Shown: in pieces, positions 34,516 through 47,200 of the stretch
Position numbering within the stretch: the first letter of the stretch is position 1
Layout of the letters: each line of letters starts with the position of its first letter
From: Castanea sativa
Lineage: Eukaryota > Streptophyta > Magnoliopsida > Fagales > Fagaceae
NCBI RefSeq assembly: GCF_040712315.1
Contig: NC_134020.1
Span: 45,431,751-45,495,750 of the forward strand
Direction of reading: 5' to 3'
DNA: 64,000 bases
Notes under the pieces: model-generated
Database searches by the model: none
Told to the model about the DNA's origin: nothing
Seen by the model: the letters and a program-made list of their open reading frames with translations, nothing else
Position numbers and translations under genes: made by a program

Positions 34516-36515
34516 GAGTTTGATAGAGTTAAAAGAGTTTTTCATTGGGGCCAAATAAATAAATTGATGATCAAGTATTTTTCTTTTTATATTTTTATTT
34601 CTACAATGTATAGAAATGTATTGAGTGTTCACAAAAATGAAGGTATTTTCTGGGGTATTCCCTATATAGTTTTAGTAGATGTAAAGAGAAAATGGCATAG
34701 ATTAGTAAAGATTTTTTATTGTTCATATCGATAGTTGCTTTACTTTATCAATAGATTTTAGGCCAGAATAAAGCAGTCGTCCATGATGTTTGCCTATAAA
34801 GCACTTTTGATTCTCATGTTTCAAAAACTGATCATTTTGTTAATCATCATTAATATAAATACCTCCGTTTTTATTTTTTATGTTTCTAAAATAAACACAA
34901 TTGATTATTCTATTAATCACCGTTAGTGTCAATACTTACGTAACTAACAAAATAATACCATTACAAATTTTTTAAGCAGTTGCCTTCTTGCTTAGTCTTA
35001 AAATGAGAAAATTGAAGCTCTATATTCTACTTTCCAAATTCCAAGTTTCAAACCCACGTGGCATTTTTGAGTAGAAATTTTCCATTGAGGTAACTTTATT
35101 TTTTCTCACAATTTTTTCTAATATATAAATGACATCATACAGCGTTAGAATGTGACATCACGTATGAAAACTCTGCGAGTCTTTTATGCTACAATATAGT
35201 AGTCAGCTTTTCCAATCATTTTTTTTTAAATTAATTATTATTTTCGCAGGTTTCTTTTGAGTCATTTGTCATACCAGCGTAAAAGAATTTTTGTTTGTTT
35301 CGCCGCAATTGTAGAATTTTTTTAATTTTTGGATTTTGGTAGTTTTCTATTTTTGATTGACTTGACTCTATTTTCATTTTTTTTTTTTGCTAAGCACTTC
35401 TTAATTTTCTTAGTAAAATTCCACTCAGAAATCATTCATTCCTACATTATTTTGATAATCAATCATTCCCTACATTTTTTGAGAGATGATGATGCCCATT
35501 AATCATTCTACATAGACAATAGTCACCCACCGTGGCGAGACTTGAGAGCTTCCTGCCAAATTAAACAAAAGGCTTTATTTAGGCCCCTCTTTTGTCTTAT
35601 AGATAGACCATCCCATTGAATTCTTTGTATTTCTAGTTGACCCATGGAACTATCTGCAAGTCTTTTTCTTGCATTGTTTTGTAGTAGTATATGCTTTAAA
35701 CTTTATTATTATTGCTAGAGTATATACGAAGTTATGCTTAAAATCTTTTTAAAAAATGTGTTTAGAGCATTGTACTTTAATGATATTGCTTATTTCTCTT
35801 TATGTGAAATACATTGATTCAAATCCTCCAATCCTACTTCTTTTTTATTATTTTTTTAAATAAAAATATATTAGGACGGATTTGGCATGCGTTTTCAAAA
35901 CTTATCCCTAGAACTTGTTTTTCCTTCTCAAAAAAATGTTGAATCTTGTTTGACATTGTTTTCTCATTCTTTTATTTATTTATTTATTTATTTAGGTTCT
36001 CCCTATTCCTTTCCTTTTGTTTACTTTTATTTTCCCTTTAACTCATTTTCCCATCCCAGCCCAACACCACCATGGTCCCCAATCCCAACAAACCTAGCCC
36101 TAAACTTAAATCCATCTCCACGAAACCTAACACCCTAAAAAGCCTACATAGTTGTCGCAGCACATGTACACACACCCTAATAAGACCAACTTGTCCCTAC
36201 TGCATACATGTGCGCGTGCACACACACACATAGAGTCATGGTGGTTCTTGGTTAAGAGAGAGAGGAAAAAATCCCAATCAGTCACGGTGATTCGCAATTA
36301 AGAGAGAGAATCACGATGCTCTGGTAGTTGAAGTACAATAATGTTGTGGCAGTCAAACAACCAAATCCCACCCTACACTGCGATTTGTATTGAATTCCAT
36401 CCATTCATAGCCATCATGTATGGTGGCCAAAGCTTCACCCACCAAGCAATATTGGATGAGCTATGTACCCACACTGATGAGGAAGATAGAGGAGAGAGAG
36501 AGTCAAATAGTTCTC

Positions 36516-36520
<5 letters not shown>

Positions 36521-36563
<43 letters not shown>
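36521..36563. repeat. (GA)n microsatellite
   Basis: About 21 GA units in spacer DNA. Confidence 0.9.
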
Positions 36564-36566
<3 letters not shown>

Positions 36567-38626
36567 GTGATTAAAGAAAAAAAATATTATTTTAATCAGC
36601 GATAACTTTAGAAACAAATCTCAAACTAGAAAATGTGTTTTGAAAAAATTGTTTTCTACAGTAATTTTGGGGAACAAAATTTCCTACATGTGTAAACAAA
36701 AAACCGTGTTTTAACACTAATACCAAGCAAACGCTTATTTTGACAAAAAATTGTTAACAAGCACAATGATAATTGTCATAGATAGGATAGGGAAAGCAAA
36801 CACGCGCAATAGTTTGTTCAACTTATGGTTTGTGCTTAGGTGTTAAGAGACTTTAGTTAAAACGAGTTAGGTGAGTACCAATTACAATAGTTGTGCGTGC
36901 AATCATATATTGCATTTGATCATGTAATGTTGAAGTCCAACCATAGTTTTCTTAACCTATTAATAATATATACTACATTAAGATTTTTAAAAAAAAAAAT
37001 TTCTTGATTTCAATAATGAGGAAAGAAAATTTAAACCTTATTTTTCCTTGTAAAGGAGAGAAGGCAATGCCACTAAACTTAAGGCTTTTGACATTCATTG
37101 AGACTTTTAATGTTTAAACCATGATGATTTCACCTAGATAAATGTCATGCTTTCTTTTTGAGATAGTCCATATATATAAAAGGAAAAACCATTACATACT
37201 TTAGAGATCTATGGTTTAGAAAATGTGTAATTGTGAACTCATATATTTGTGTGTGCGCGCCGCGTGTGTGTGTGAATGTATGTGTGTAATTGTAATTATT
37301 TTTAAGTACGTGTGTTGTGCGTGTTTAGAGGCTTTTCTATTTTTTTTTTTTTTTTTGTAAAAGTTAATAATTTGCATCTATTATAGAAATGAAAAGAAAA
37401 AAAGTTATATTTTAAGGAATAAAAAAATGAACGTGCAGGAAAAAAAATCCTAAACTTAGGAATTCTCTTTTTTAATTCAAAATTAAATTTGTTATTTGAC
37501 ATTTATAACTCTATTTCTAAAAGAAGTTACCCTTCATTAATGAGAGTATTTTTGAACTATATAAAAGTTCAGTTCAAAGAGATAAATCATCTTATATACA
37601 GTATAGATAAGTTCTTATTCATTCAATTTCATATATTATCCTTAATTTTTTTTAAATCTTTATTAAATAAAATAATCAATAAGTTTTTTCACCTTTTCAG
37701 TAATAGTAGCCATGCTGTTGAAATTTCCAAACCAAGACATATAAATTAGGACTTTAGGAGCAAAATACACTAACCGTTAATATTGAAAGTTGTCCTCAAA
37801 TTATGGAAAAGATGGAAGCTGGATGTTTACTAAAACAGTGGCCAAAGTGGTCGTTCCAGACTACCTGGTGGAAACTCCAAAGATTCGGAGAGGTCAAATG
37901 TAAAATCATTTACTTTGAGATACATTTTCCTTACCCCCCCACCTAAAGTCCTCTTAGAAATTGATCAAAAACGCAAACCCGTCATTGTTGCTGTTGGTGA
38001 TTCCAGCTAGTGTCATACTAATTAGACCCAGTCATGAATACCCAGATATTATTACATTTCCAAAGGTCAAGTTTATTGCACTCAAAGGAATAGATGGCCA
38101 AGTTAAGAAAGAGGTCAGGAAATAGAAATACTATGACTGAGTAATGGGTAGGGGGGTATTTCACTATCTACATTTTTTAATATAATGACCAAAACTTTGA
38201 AATATGAATGAGGTTTATTCTATCGCTGGTCTTGTATGACTTCTAGGGAATAAAGTATAGCATATACTATTTGTTTGTACTAGGTGGAAAACTTGGGAAT
38301 CATTTTACATACTTAGAATTTTCTTGCAATGTCACAAAATCAATTATTATTGCTTTTACCATGTTAATTCAGATTTCAAATTCAAAGGTTCAAGGCAAAT
38401 CCAACTTATGAGATGTTGACATAATATTATATTTATAAATATACGGACTAGGACACAATGAGTAGCATATTGATATTGGTATTAAGTATTAATTACCATT
38501 GTCAAAAACTTGTGCTAGAGGTTTATGACAATCTCCACATTAATTCTATATATCTTTGTTTGGTTAATCGAATTTAGTACTTTAAGTACATCTTTGCTTA
38601 CCAATTGACCCTGACCTGAGTGACTG

Positions 38627-38628
<2 letters not shown>

Positions 38629-38669
<41 letters not shown>
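38629..38669. repeat. (TC)n microsatellite
   Basis: About 20 TC units in spacer DNA. Confidence 0.9.
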
Positions 38670-38670
<1 letters not shown>

Positions 38671-39588
38671 ATGGCAGTTTTAAGCAGTTGGGTCCGTTGG
38701 GATTCTAATGGAAGAGTACCAAACAAGGGTGTGTAATTTCAAACAGGAGGCTTTGAAAGTGGAATGTTTCATGTATTGGACTTTAGTATTTTACCATTTC
38801 CTCTTTGAAATTTGATCAAATGGTACTTCTATTTTTCTAGAAAAATGTCAATTCTTCTAAATCTTTAATCATTATGCGTAGATACAAATAGTCTGTAACT
38901 AACAAGTTGGAAAAAAAAAATTGTTTTCTCTAAGTATATAAATATATTAGGCGTTGAGAAGATTGACTTGACTTGGCTACTCATCAGCTTCAATCTTTAT
39001 TAGTGTCCGTGTGCAAAGGGTGAGATAAAGAGATTAATTGAAAAAGAAAATGTTGCATATATTCTTTGTTATTTTTGTTTTCATTTTAATTTTGGCCTAT
39101 ATCGATTATTAAAGAAGGGACAAATTTATGTGAGGCATTGCCCTATTATAAATTACTTGATCAACGGTCTAGTGGGGTTATATCATTTTACTATAAGATG
39201 AATAGATGATGTCCCATCATAATTTTTGTCTATCGTAAAAGTTAAAAGCTTCTCTTTTTTCCTTTTCTTTTGGTTTATTCTCTGTGTAGGTATCTTAGTT
39301 TTTTTTTTTTTATTACTTTTCTTTTTGATTCCCTTTCAGATATCAACTTGACCTTTTCTATATTTTGTGTTAAAATTAGTTACACTTAGTGCTTAAAGTC
39401 TTAATTTTAACACTTTAGATAAGTTTGATGTACAATAATAGTGATACATGGGAAATAAAAACTAGTATATGTTTAGCGATATCATATGACTAGAACCAAT
39501 TTGGTACGATATTATGATAAAATGGTAAAATGAGTTCATATTTTAATTAAACTTCCTAAAATAACCTTATTTATAAAATTCTATACAT

Positions 39589-39616
39589 ACTTTTTGTGGG
39601 TTAACCCACAAAAAGT
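39589..39616. repeat. perfect 28-bp palindrome
   Basis: ACTTTTTGTGGGTT is followed directly by its reverse complement, with no spacer. It lies 31 bp from the target duplication of MULE 2. Confidence 0.9.
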
Positions 39617-39646
39617 TATTAGTCTAACTTAGCATCCTATTATGTA

Positions 39647-41353
39647 TAATTTAAAGGCGTAAATGCACTTTTAGTCCCTATATTTTGGCCATATTTCTAT
39701 TTTGGTCCCTACATTTTCATTTCACCATTTTTAGTCCCCAAACCAATTAATGCGTGTTATTTTAGTCCTTTTCGTCAGTCAACAGACGGAAATAACTGAG
39801 GTGGCAAACGGAAGGATTAAAATATTATTAAAAATTTACTGTAGCATGCCACATCAGATAAAATAATTAAAAAATCTATAATTCTTAAGTTTTTAACAGA
39901 TTTAAAATTGAAAAAAACAAAATTAAAATCCAAAAATATATTAAGAGCTGTGTTCATCTTCAACAAAGAACATTAAAGAACACAAACCCAGATTTTAAAC
40001 ATAAGAATACATGCCCAAATTTTCTTGCCCTTTCTTATCAACCAAACACAAACACAAATCGATCTCCAGCAAGAACACAAACACAAATCAATCTCCAGCA
40101 AGAACACAAACACAAACCTAGCAGCAGATCTTCTCAGATTTTCTCAAACCACAAAACCTAGATTATTTTATCTCAACTCAAACCCAGATTTTCTCATCTT
40201 TCAACCAACAACGAAACCTCCAGCAAATAAAATTCATAAACCCAAAAACCAAATTCATAAACCCAGAAAATTCAGCATAAAGACACCATCAAAGTCCATT
40301 CAATCTCCCTAATCTTTCGTCTCCATAGTCTCTCTCGCACCCAAATCTCTCACAGAAAAAAACACAAACACCTAAACTACAAAAAAATCTCACAATGGAA
40401 AAACCCACAACAAGCTCAACGTGTCAACAAGTCCCAAATCTTCTTTCCTCTTTCGTCGACATTTTCGTTGATTTCTGTGTCAGTGGCGGCCTCTTCTTAC
40501 CAAATTACCAAAACACCCCTGACTCTAATACCCCTGTTACCTATAAGTCACCAAAATGACGAGATACCCTTGGAAAGTTCAAAACTCGGCATCCTTCTCT
40601 GCCGGGTTGACTTGTCGCAATCGGCGATCTCCACAGTGATTTGGAGAAGTCAAAGCAAGCGTTACTGCTCGCTGAGTTGATAAATGACTCTGGCGATTGG
40701 ACCGGCGGGTCAACGACCGTGGTTCAAGTCGGTGATGTACTCGATCGCGGCGGCGATGAGATTAAAATACTCTATTTTCTCGAGAGACTTCAACGGCAAG
40801 CGATGAAAGTCGGCGGTGAAGTCATCACCATGAACTGTAACCACAAGCCTTGAATGTGGAAAGAGACTTCCGGTACATGTCGGAATCAGGTTGTGAAGAG
40901 TTTAGGGTTTGGGCGCACAACAACATGATGCGCCGAGAGCCATTGAAATCCTCCGTCGACATCCAACCCGAACGGAACATGCTCGACCAGATTCCCTTCT
41001 CCACCTTCTGTTCTTGTTCTTACGTTTCTAGTGTGTTCTTTTTTCTTTTTCTTTTTTTAATTTTTAACTCATATTTTTTCTTTTGTTAAACTTGAAAAAT
41101 AAATATTTTAAATTATAATCTGATGTGGCAGGCTATAGTAATCTGATGTGGCATGCTACAGTAAATTTTTAATAATATTTTAATCCTTCTATTTGCCACC
41201 TCAGCTATTTCCGTCTGTTGACTGACGGAAAATACTAAAATAACACGTGTTAATTGGTTTGGGGACTAAAAGTGGTGAAATGAAAATGTAGGGACCAAAA
41301 TAGAAATAGGGCCAAAATGTAGGGACTAAAAGTGCATTTACGCCTAATTTAAA
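39647..41353. mobile_element. Pack-MULE (MULE 2) with 9-bp TSD
   Basis: The element body is 39656-41344. Both ends are GGCGTAAATGCACTTTTAGT in inverted orientation, the same family as MULE 1. The inverted repeats extend about 180 bp (about 39656-39835 and 41165-41344). TAATTTAAA flanks it on both sides (39647-39655 and 41345-41353), a perfect 9-bp duplication. It encodes no transposase. The interior carries a recognisable host gene fragment, an SLP2-like protein phosphatase 5' region (40395-40980), preceded by a repetitive A/C-rich stretch at about 40020-40130. Confidence 0.9.
40395..40980 (+). pseudogene. captured Shewanella-like phosphatase (SLP2-like) fragment
   Basis: Across frames the translation follows the start and first part of a plant Shewanella-like protein phosphatase: SFVDIFVDFCVSGGLFLP near the N-terminus, LVAIGDLHSDLEKSKQAL (family GDLHGD), VVQVGDVLDRGGDEIKILYF (intact GDxxDRG), ITMNCNHK (family GNHE), then FRYMSESG and EEFRVWAH. 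It is broken by in-frame stops (one before LVAIGD), a frameshift just after the GNHE-like position, and substitutions at metal-binding motifs. The C-terminal half is absent. It starts at an ATG and lies wholly inside MULE 2, so it was captured with the gene's 5' end. SLP2 rather than SLP1 is suggested by the N-terminus, which lacks an obvious plastid transit peptide. Not functional as a phosphatase. Confidence 0.78.
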
Positions 41354-42376
41354 TAATGGCGAAAACTACATTTTCGTTTCTACATTTTCACGCGATTCTC
41401 ACTTTGGTCCATAACTTTTATTTCCACAATTTTTAGTCCCTATTCTAGAAAACGCGTCTCGTTTTTGTTCCTACCGTTACATCAGAAACAGAAAATGCAC
41501 ACGTGGTAAACGGAGTTCACTATTGAGCTGACGTGACTATTAAAATAATAATAAAAAATACCACGTCAGCATCTAAATTAAAAAAAAATAATTTATTAAT
41601 TTTAATTAAATAAAAAAATTAAAAACCAAAAATTACATCAATTGAGATCTAAGTGTGTCTTGAACAAGAATAACAAGAACACAACCCAAATACAATATCA
41701 CAAACTCAGAAATTATAAAAATAAAAATAAAAAATCCATCAAAATCAAAATCAAAAGAAATCAGAAGTTTAGATCGGAAAAGAAAGCAGTGGCATCTCTT
41801 CCGATTTCTACCCTTCCCCTCCACTTCTCTTCCCTCCTCCTACTTCCACTCATCTTCTTCACCATCACAAACAGCCCCAACCCTCTTTTCTTCACCAATC
41901 TCTGTCTCAACAACAATTGTTCTTACAACAACAGCAACAATAACAACATCAGCATCATCATCAGAAGCAAAATGACCCTCTTGCCCCTCCATCTCCATCT
42001 CCATCTTCTTCCTCATCTTCCACGCCGTACAAGCGAGCGACCCTTGTGACCCACTCGTCCTCTCTCTCCAAATCTCCCACCATTTACTAATTCCACTCGA
42101 ACCCACCTCCGCAATTCGCCAACTCGCAAAACTCTTTTTTTTTTTAATTTAGATGTAGATGTGACATTTTTTATTATTATTTTAATGGCCACGTCATCTC
42201 AACAATGTGCTTCGTTTGTCACGTGTGCATTTTCCGTTTCTGATGTAACGGTAAGAACAACAATGAGACGCGTTTTTAAGAATAGGGACTAAAAGTGGTG
42301 GAAATAAAAATTAGGGACCAAAGTGAGAATCGCATGAAAATATAGGGACGAAAATGTGGTTTTCGACTTAAATGGA
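41349..42376. mobile_element. MULE 3, adjacent to MULE 2
   Basis: The element body is 41358-42367. The left end GGCGAAAACTACATTTTCGT is matched by the inverted right end GTCGAAAACCACATTTTCGT. The long arms have the same architecture as MULE 1 and 2 (TAGTCCCTA and GGTCC modules, a CACGTC motif) but a diverged sequence. The flanks TTAAATAAT and TTAAATGGA share six bases, consistent with a decayed 9-bp target duplication. It starts 4 bp after the TSD of MULE 2. The interior (about 41640-42130) has a Gln/Asn- and Ser/Pro-rich potential coding stretch broken by stops, probably captured from an unidentified host gene. Confidence 0.75.
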
Positions 42377-44206
42377 TGCTAAGAGACGTCGGAGACTAGC
42401 TAGAAAAAACGGAGGACAGAGAAAATAAAATAAATAAATAAATCTTAAGAGAAAGGGACAAAGTCCATTTCTATGGACAAAGTCCATTTCTATGGTACAA
42501 TGATTCGGTATTAAGATACCACCACTTGGTGGTGTCATCAACACTTCATAATTCAAAGGGAATTGAGACCTAGCCGTGATCAACGGGAATCAAGAATTAT
42601 TAAAAAAATGGGCAATAAAAAGACTTTTGTTGTTGGATATAAAAATAATATATATTATCAGAAGAATGAACTTGTAGCACTATTAAAGTAATCATTTAGC
42701 TTTTGATAGGTAAAGTAAGCATGTAACTTGTTATTATGAATTAAAAATTATGACATCGTGTTAGTTAATCCGGTTGAAAATTTTAGGAGAAGAAAAATGA
42801 GATGGAATCATGGCATTGAAAATTGTAGGACAAGGAAATGAGATGGGCTCAACCAAGCCTGTCCAAACTCATGCCAGCCCAGTTTTGGTATAAATTCCTT
42901 GGTGCAAATGCACAGTAGGCCCAATTTAGGGTCTATGGCCTTGGGCCGAGTTTGACGCACCACAAATCTGAGAACAGCTAATTGCATGAAAGAAAATATA
43001 GATTTTAGTTTTTTTTTTGTTTTTTGTGTGTGTGGATATATAAGTATTTCCAACTTAGATGCTTAGGTTTTAAATCTTTTCACGTGTAACTATCAAATTA
43101 TCAAAAAACAATATTAATAAATAAAAACTTAATTAGATGAAATGTATATATATTTTCTATAGATAGACAATAATAAACCTATATCCTCAAAGACGTTCAT
43201 TTTTTTATTTTAAATTATGCGAATTTAAACATTGGTTTTATTTATATCTATTCAATTGTTGATTTACTATAATTGTATGGAGTGTCTTAACATAATAGTC
43301 AAACTTAATGGCCAAATTCTAACTATCGAATCTAATGCTACTAGAACTAACTCATTCGTGGCATCTTGGGTTCGTTGCCCTGACATACATCCCTTCAGTC
43401 GATTTGAGAGAACAACTAACCGACAAATCCACCAAAAACCACTCCATAGTCCATATACTCTTTAAATATCCATTCACTTAGCAAAACAAGGTAGGCTTAA
43501 TAAGCTATATGAAGCACAACTCTTCCATTTTTAATTATTTCTAGTAATTTTTTTACTTAACCATCAAAGCCTTCTTAGCCACTCTCCTTGGAGTGGTCTT
43601 GATTGGTTTGAGGTCTTTTTCTTTAGCAGGTGATTGAACTCAATCAAGAGGTCCTTGGTGGGGTTCCATTAAGTCCCCTAAAATTTACCCACACACAATT
43701 GTCATTGAATTACATATTCATAAGTTAAAAATTCACGTTGTAATTGAAATGGGTTGTCCTTTCTTGTCAGTGGTGTTCACTTATTGAAGTTCTATCAATA
43801 AGGAGTTATCTGTCTCTCTACATCTACACACACCATTTTGCAATCTTGAGAAGTATATAAGATCACCACCAACGGTCCACAGCTAAGGACAATTGCATTT
43901 GCAGGAATGAATATGATTGATGGTACAATGTCTTCTCTTCCAGGATAACCCCTGAAAAAAAGGGACCATACAAGTCCTTTCACAGTGAACATGGTCCTCC
44001 CAATTTTCCAAACCTTTGGTTTCATGTGAGTCACGTGTCCTATCCTATATCTACCATTATGTATGTAGTTTACAATAATTGGTTAAGTTGGACCACCTGG
44101 GTCTTCAAGAAATAATATAAACAAAAGTACAAAAAACACACTTCCAAGTGAATATTGTTCCAACTGCCACTGCTTAGGCTTCTTTGCTTTTTCCAACGTT
44201 TCAGTT
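42377..44206. other. upstream region of BASS4
   Basis: No gene is supported. The sequence is mostly AT-rich with a direct repeat of ACAAAGTCCATTTCTATGG at about 42458-42494. The last 400 bp are the probable BASS4 promoter and leader. They include a CACGTG G-box at 44032-44037. Confidence 0.5.
44032..44037 (+). promoter_or_regulatory. G-box upstream of BASS4
   Basis: CACGTG in the context GTCACGTGTC lies 170 bp before the BASS4 start codon. Such G-boxes bind bZIP and bHLH factors and are frequent in light- or ABA-regulated plastid genes. Function here is inferred from position only. Confidence 0.4.
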
Positions 44207-47200
44207 ATGATGAAGCCAACACAAAGTTTTAGACCAACTATGTTATCTGGGTACTTTCCTCGACACAACCCATATTTTTTGTCCAACAAATACAATGGTC
44301 TTTTCCATGGCTTAGTTCTCGTTTCCACGCCTACTGTAAGGACACTTCCATTGACTATTATACATGCCATTGACAATTCCAATCAGGTTCATCTTCTTCA
44401 ATTCCCCACTTTATTACAATTTCTTGATTGCTTATTTATTTTAATTATATAGTCAAGGTTGATGTTGAGGTTCCCAAATTCTAATTTTTTGGTATGAAAA
44501 TAATGCGCTCCAGGTATTTTTGTTTTTATGTTTTTCATTACTGCTCTCACTTAGAAATAAGCACCCAAAAAAAAAAAAACTTTTTTCTTTCTTTCACATT
44601 TTAAGTATACAACCCCATTAAATAGTGTGAAACTTTGAAAAAAAAACAATTTGGCTTAACTAGTATATCAATGACTTTGATTGATGAGTTGCTATGCAGT
44701 TGGTGTGAGAATTTTTGTGTTATGAATCACATGTTGTCTCAACAATTATGCATTAGAGAATGTAACAACATTGTGGATATTAGGAGAGCTTATAATGAGA
44801 TGCCGTGTTGGAGACTAAATTTACTCTACTCTTACCATTTTGGCATTGATAGAGTTGTTGTGGGGCATTATTTTTTGGCCAATCTATGTGCATACTTTCG
44901 TTTTACAAGTCATATATGAAATAATTATCTATGGGGAAATACTGTATACAACAGTTGGTTATATTACATCATAATCCTATAGACATCTTTATTGATGTAT
45001 GTTCAAATTGAGAAACTAGATACTGTAAAATAAGTTGAAGAAGGAAAAGTACTTCGATGGCAAAATGAAAGTGATTTGTAGTGAAAAATAAAATGTATGT
45101 TCCATGATTATGTTTGAAGTGTTGTTGCCTTGAAGCGATGCTCACATTTGAACATAAACTTCTTCACTTTTATGCTTTAAAATCCCTTTGGTATTCAGTA
45201 ATTGAAATGAATGCTTCTTTAGGAATAATAATTTTGGAGTGATTGGCATGACATGCCCACCTATGTCACTTTGAAGTGAGAAGTATTATGTGCTTTACAG
45301 GGAAACTTCGATGCAGGTAATCACAAGAAGGTTATGATATCAGCAAATGTGTCAAACTTGACTAAAGCGTTATTAAATTTCACTATGACTAACTTCCTTC
45401 CTATAGGTAATGTTGATCATTTTTGAAGGATTAATTTATTTATTTCTACATTATATACATTGCCAGTGGAAGGTGTTTTAATGTGGTTTCTTCACATAAG
45501 GGTGGGTTGAATTTACATGACCCTTATTTCAGTTCATTTCTTAGTCTCGCTCACCAGCTTAGACTCCATCATATAGGTGCTAATCTTGATTGACATGAGT
45601 ATCTCATGGTCATGCATGAGGCCCAGGTTATGGTAACCTTTAAGGCATCAATTTGGTGTTCTGTTTGAGCCTGGCCTTGAGTGGTGTGCTTTCCTTGCAT
45701 TTGAAATCTATGTGGCTTGTCTTGTTTAATTATTGGATTAACTTAGTTAAACTCATATTTTGTTCTGCAAGTTCTTCAATGTAATCAGATTTTCACCACC
45801 AATACCGGGACAAGACCATCATCATCATTATTACTTTGTCAATCTCCTGATTTATTTATCGTTAGTAATATGTTCCTTTAAAGTTTTACTATTTTTCCTT
45901 TTGGAACTAAAATATTTGTAATTATTGAGGTTAGAGGGATACTCTAGTGGTTTTAGTGCCTCTCGTGGTGCCTAGACACTAGGGTTCGAACCCCACCAGC
46001 TGCCCTCACCCTATTTGCCAATCCAAAAAAGATAAAAATATTAATTGTTGCTGTAAATTTACCTTTTGACAGTGCAAGATCCTGCTTTCTGTTTTCACTG
46101 TTCTTTACACAGCCAGTTCACTAATCTTCTAACTTAAATTTGTAGCTCTAATCAGTGGAGTAGTTTTGGGATTTGCAAATCCGACTCTTGGCTGTCTTGC
46201 ACACAAATATTCACTGTCAAAATTTAGTACTTCCGGAATTTTCTTTATCTCAGGTGGAGTTCTTGTATTCATTATGGATTGTATGTTTAGATGTCATTTT
46301 GTTAGTCTTTCCTGAACTCCTCTTGAATCTTTTAGGGCTGAAGTTACAGGGTGGGGAATTTCGAGCAGTTGCAGAAGCATGGCCTGCTGGAATATTTGGG
46401 CTAGTATGACCTCAAAATTTTCATCCTTCTTCTGTTTGTTAAAATTTTGTCCTCAAGCCCTTATATATTTGGTGATAATGCTAGTCGTGACTTGCCATTG
46501 TCTATATCATTCTCTTAGGAAGTTATTGATCAACCAAGAGAATTTTATGCTAATTATCCTTTCAAATTTAGTCACTTCATTATGAAACAAGCCATATATT
46601 TGTTCACGGCCAGGGGAAAGCACTAGCCATAAATGCGCTATACCCCCAAAAGGACTAGTCAAGTGACAATTGGGGCTCCTAAATATCTCACTTCCAACTT
46701 AGTAAACACTTGATGTGGGACTCAACACACACCCTTTGCATAAGCCTACACAACACACAATCTACATAATTCAGGTTATCACAAAAATGATTTTTTATGC
46801 TCCTTATAATGAGCTAACCTTATCAAATACATTTCTCTGATTTTTTATGCAGTATCTCCAGATGTGATGCATTTTAAATGCTTTAGGATACCTACTAAAT
46901 TCTTCAAAGCAAGATGTTCACAAGCCTCGTGGCTTAGCCTACACCTCCCATTCCTCCTATAGGGAGAATCAGGGTTCAAAGCTCGAGCTCCCTTAAGCAA
47001 TGTCTCAAATTTACAACAGCCTAATATTAATATATATATATTAGCCAGGCATCAATTGATTACCAATAGAAGGGAGGAAAAATCATCAAAGCAATGTAGG
47101 TTCTACTCAATTGATCATTCCAGCAACACCATCCTCCCCTCTCCATTAAAAGAAAGAAAAGAATCCTCTCATCACATTCATCCATCATAAAATAGCCAGG

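Larger units (their letters stand above)
33827..39646. other. gene-poor spacer with microsatellites
   Basis: No gene is supported. The stretch contains (TA)n at 34473-34499, poly-T runs, a (GA)n run at 36521-36563, a GT-rich run at about 37250-37290 and a long (TC)n run at 38629-38669. Sequence at about 35870-36740 resembles a decayed DNA transposon, but I could not define clear inverted ends. A 28-bp perfect palindrome lies at 39589-39616, just before MULE 2. Confidence 0.5.

Noticed and set aside
40395..40980. Calling the phosphatase segment a functional gene
   Set aside because: In-frame stops, a frameshift and altered metal-binding motifs, all inside a MULE, show it is a captured pseudogene fragment.
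45983..45993. Functional tRNA gene suggested by the B box GGTTCGAACCC
   Set aside because: No acceptor stem or cloverleaf pairing can be formed around it. It fits a SINE head rather than a tRNA.
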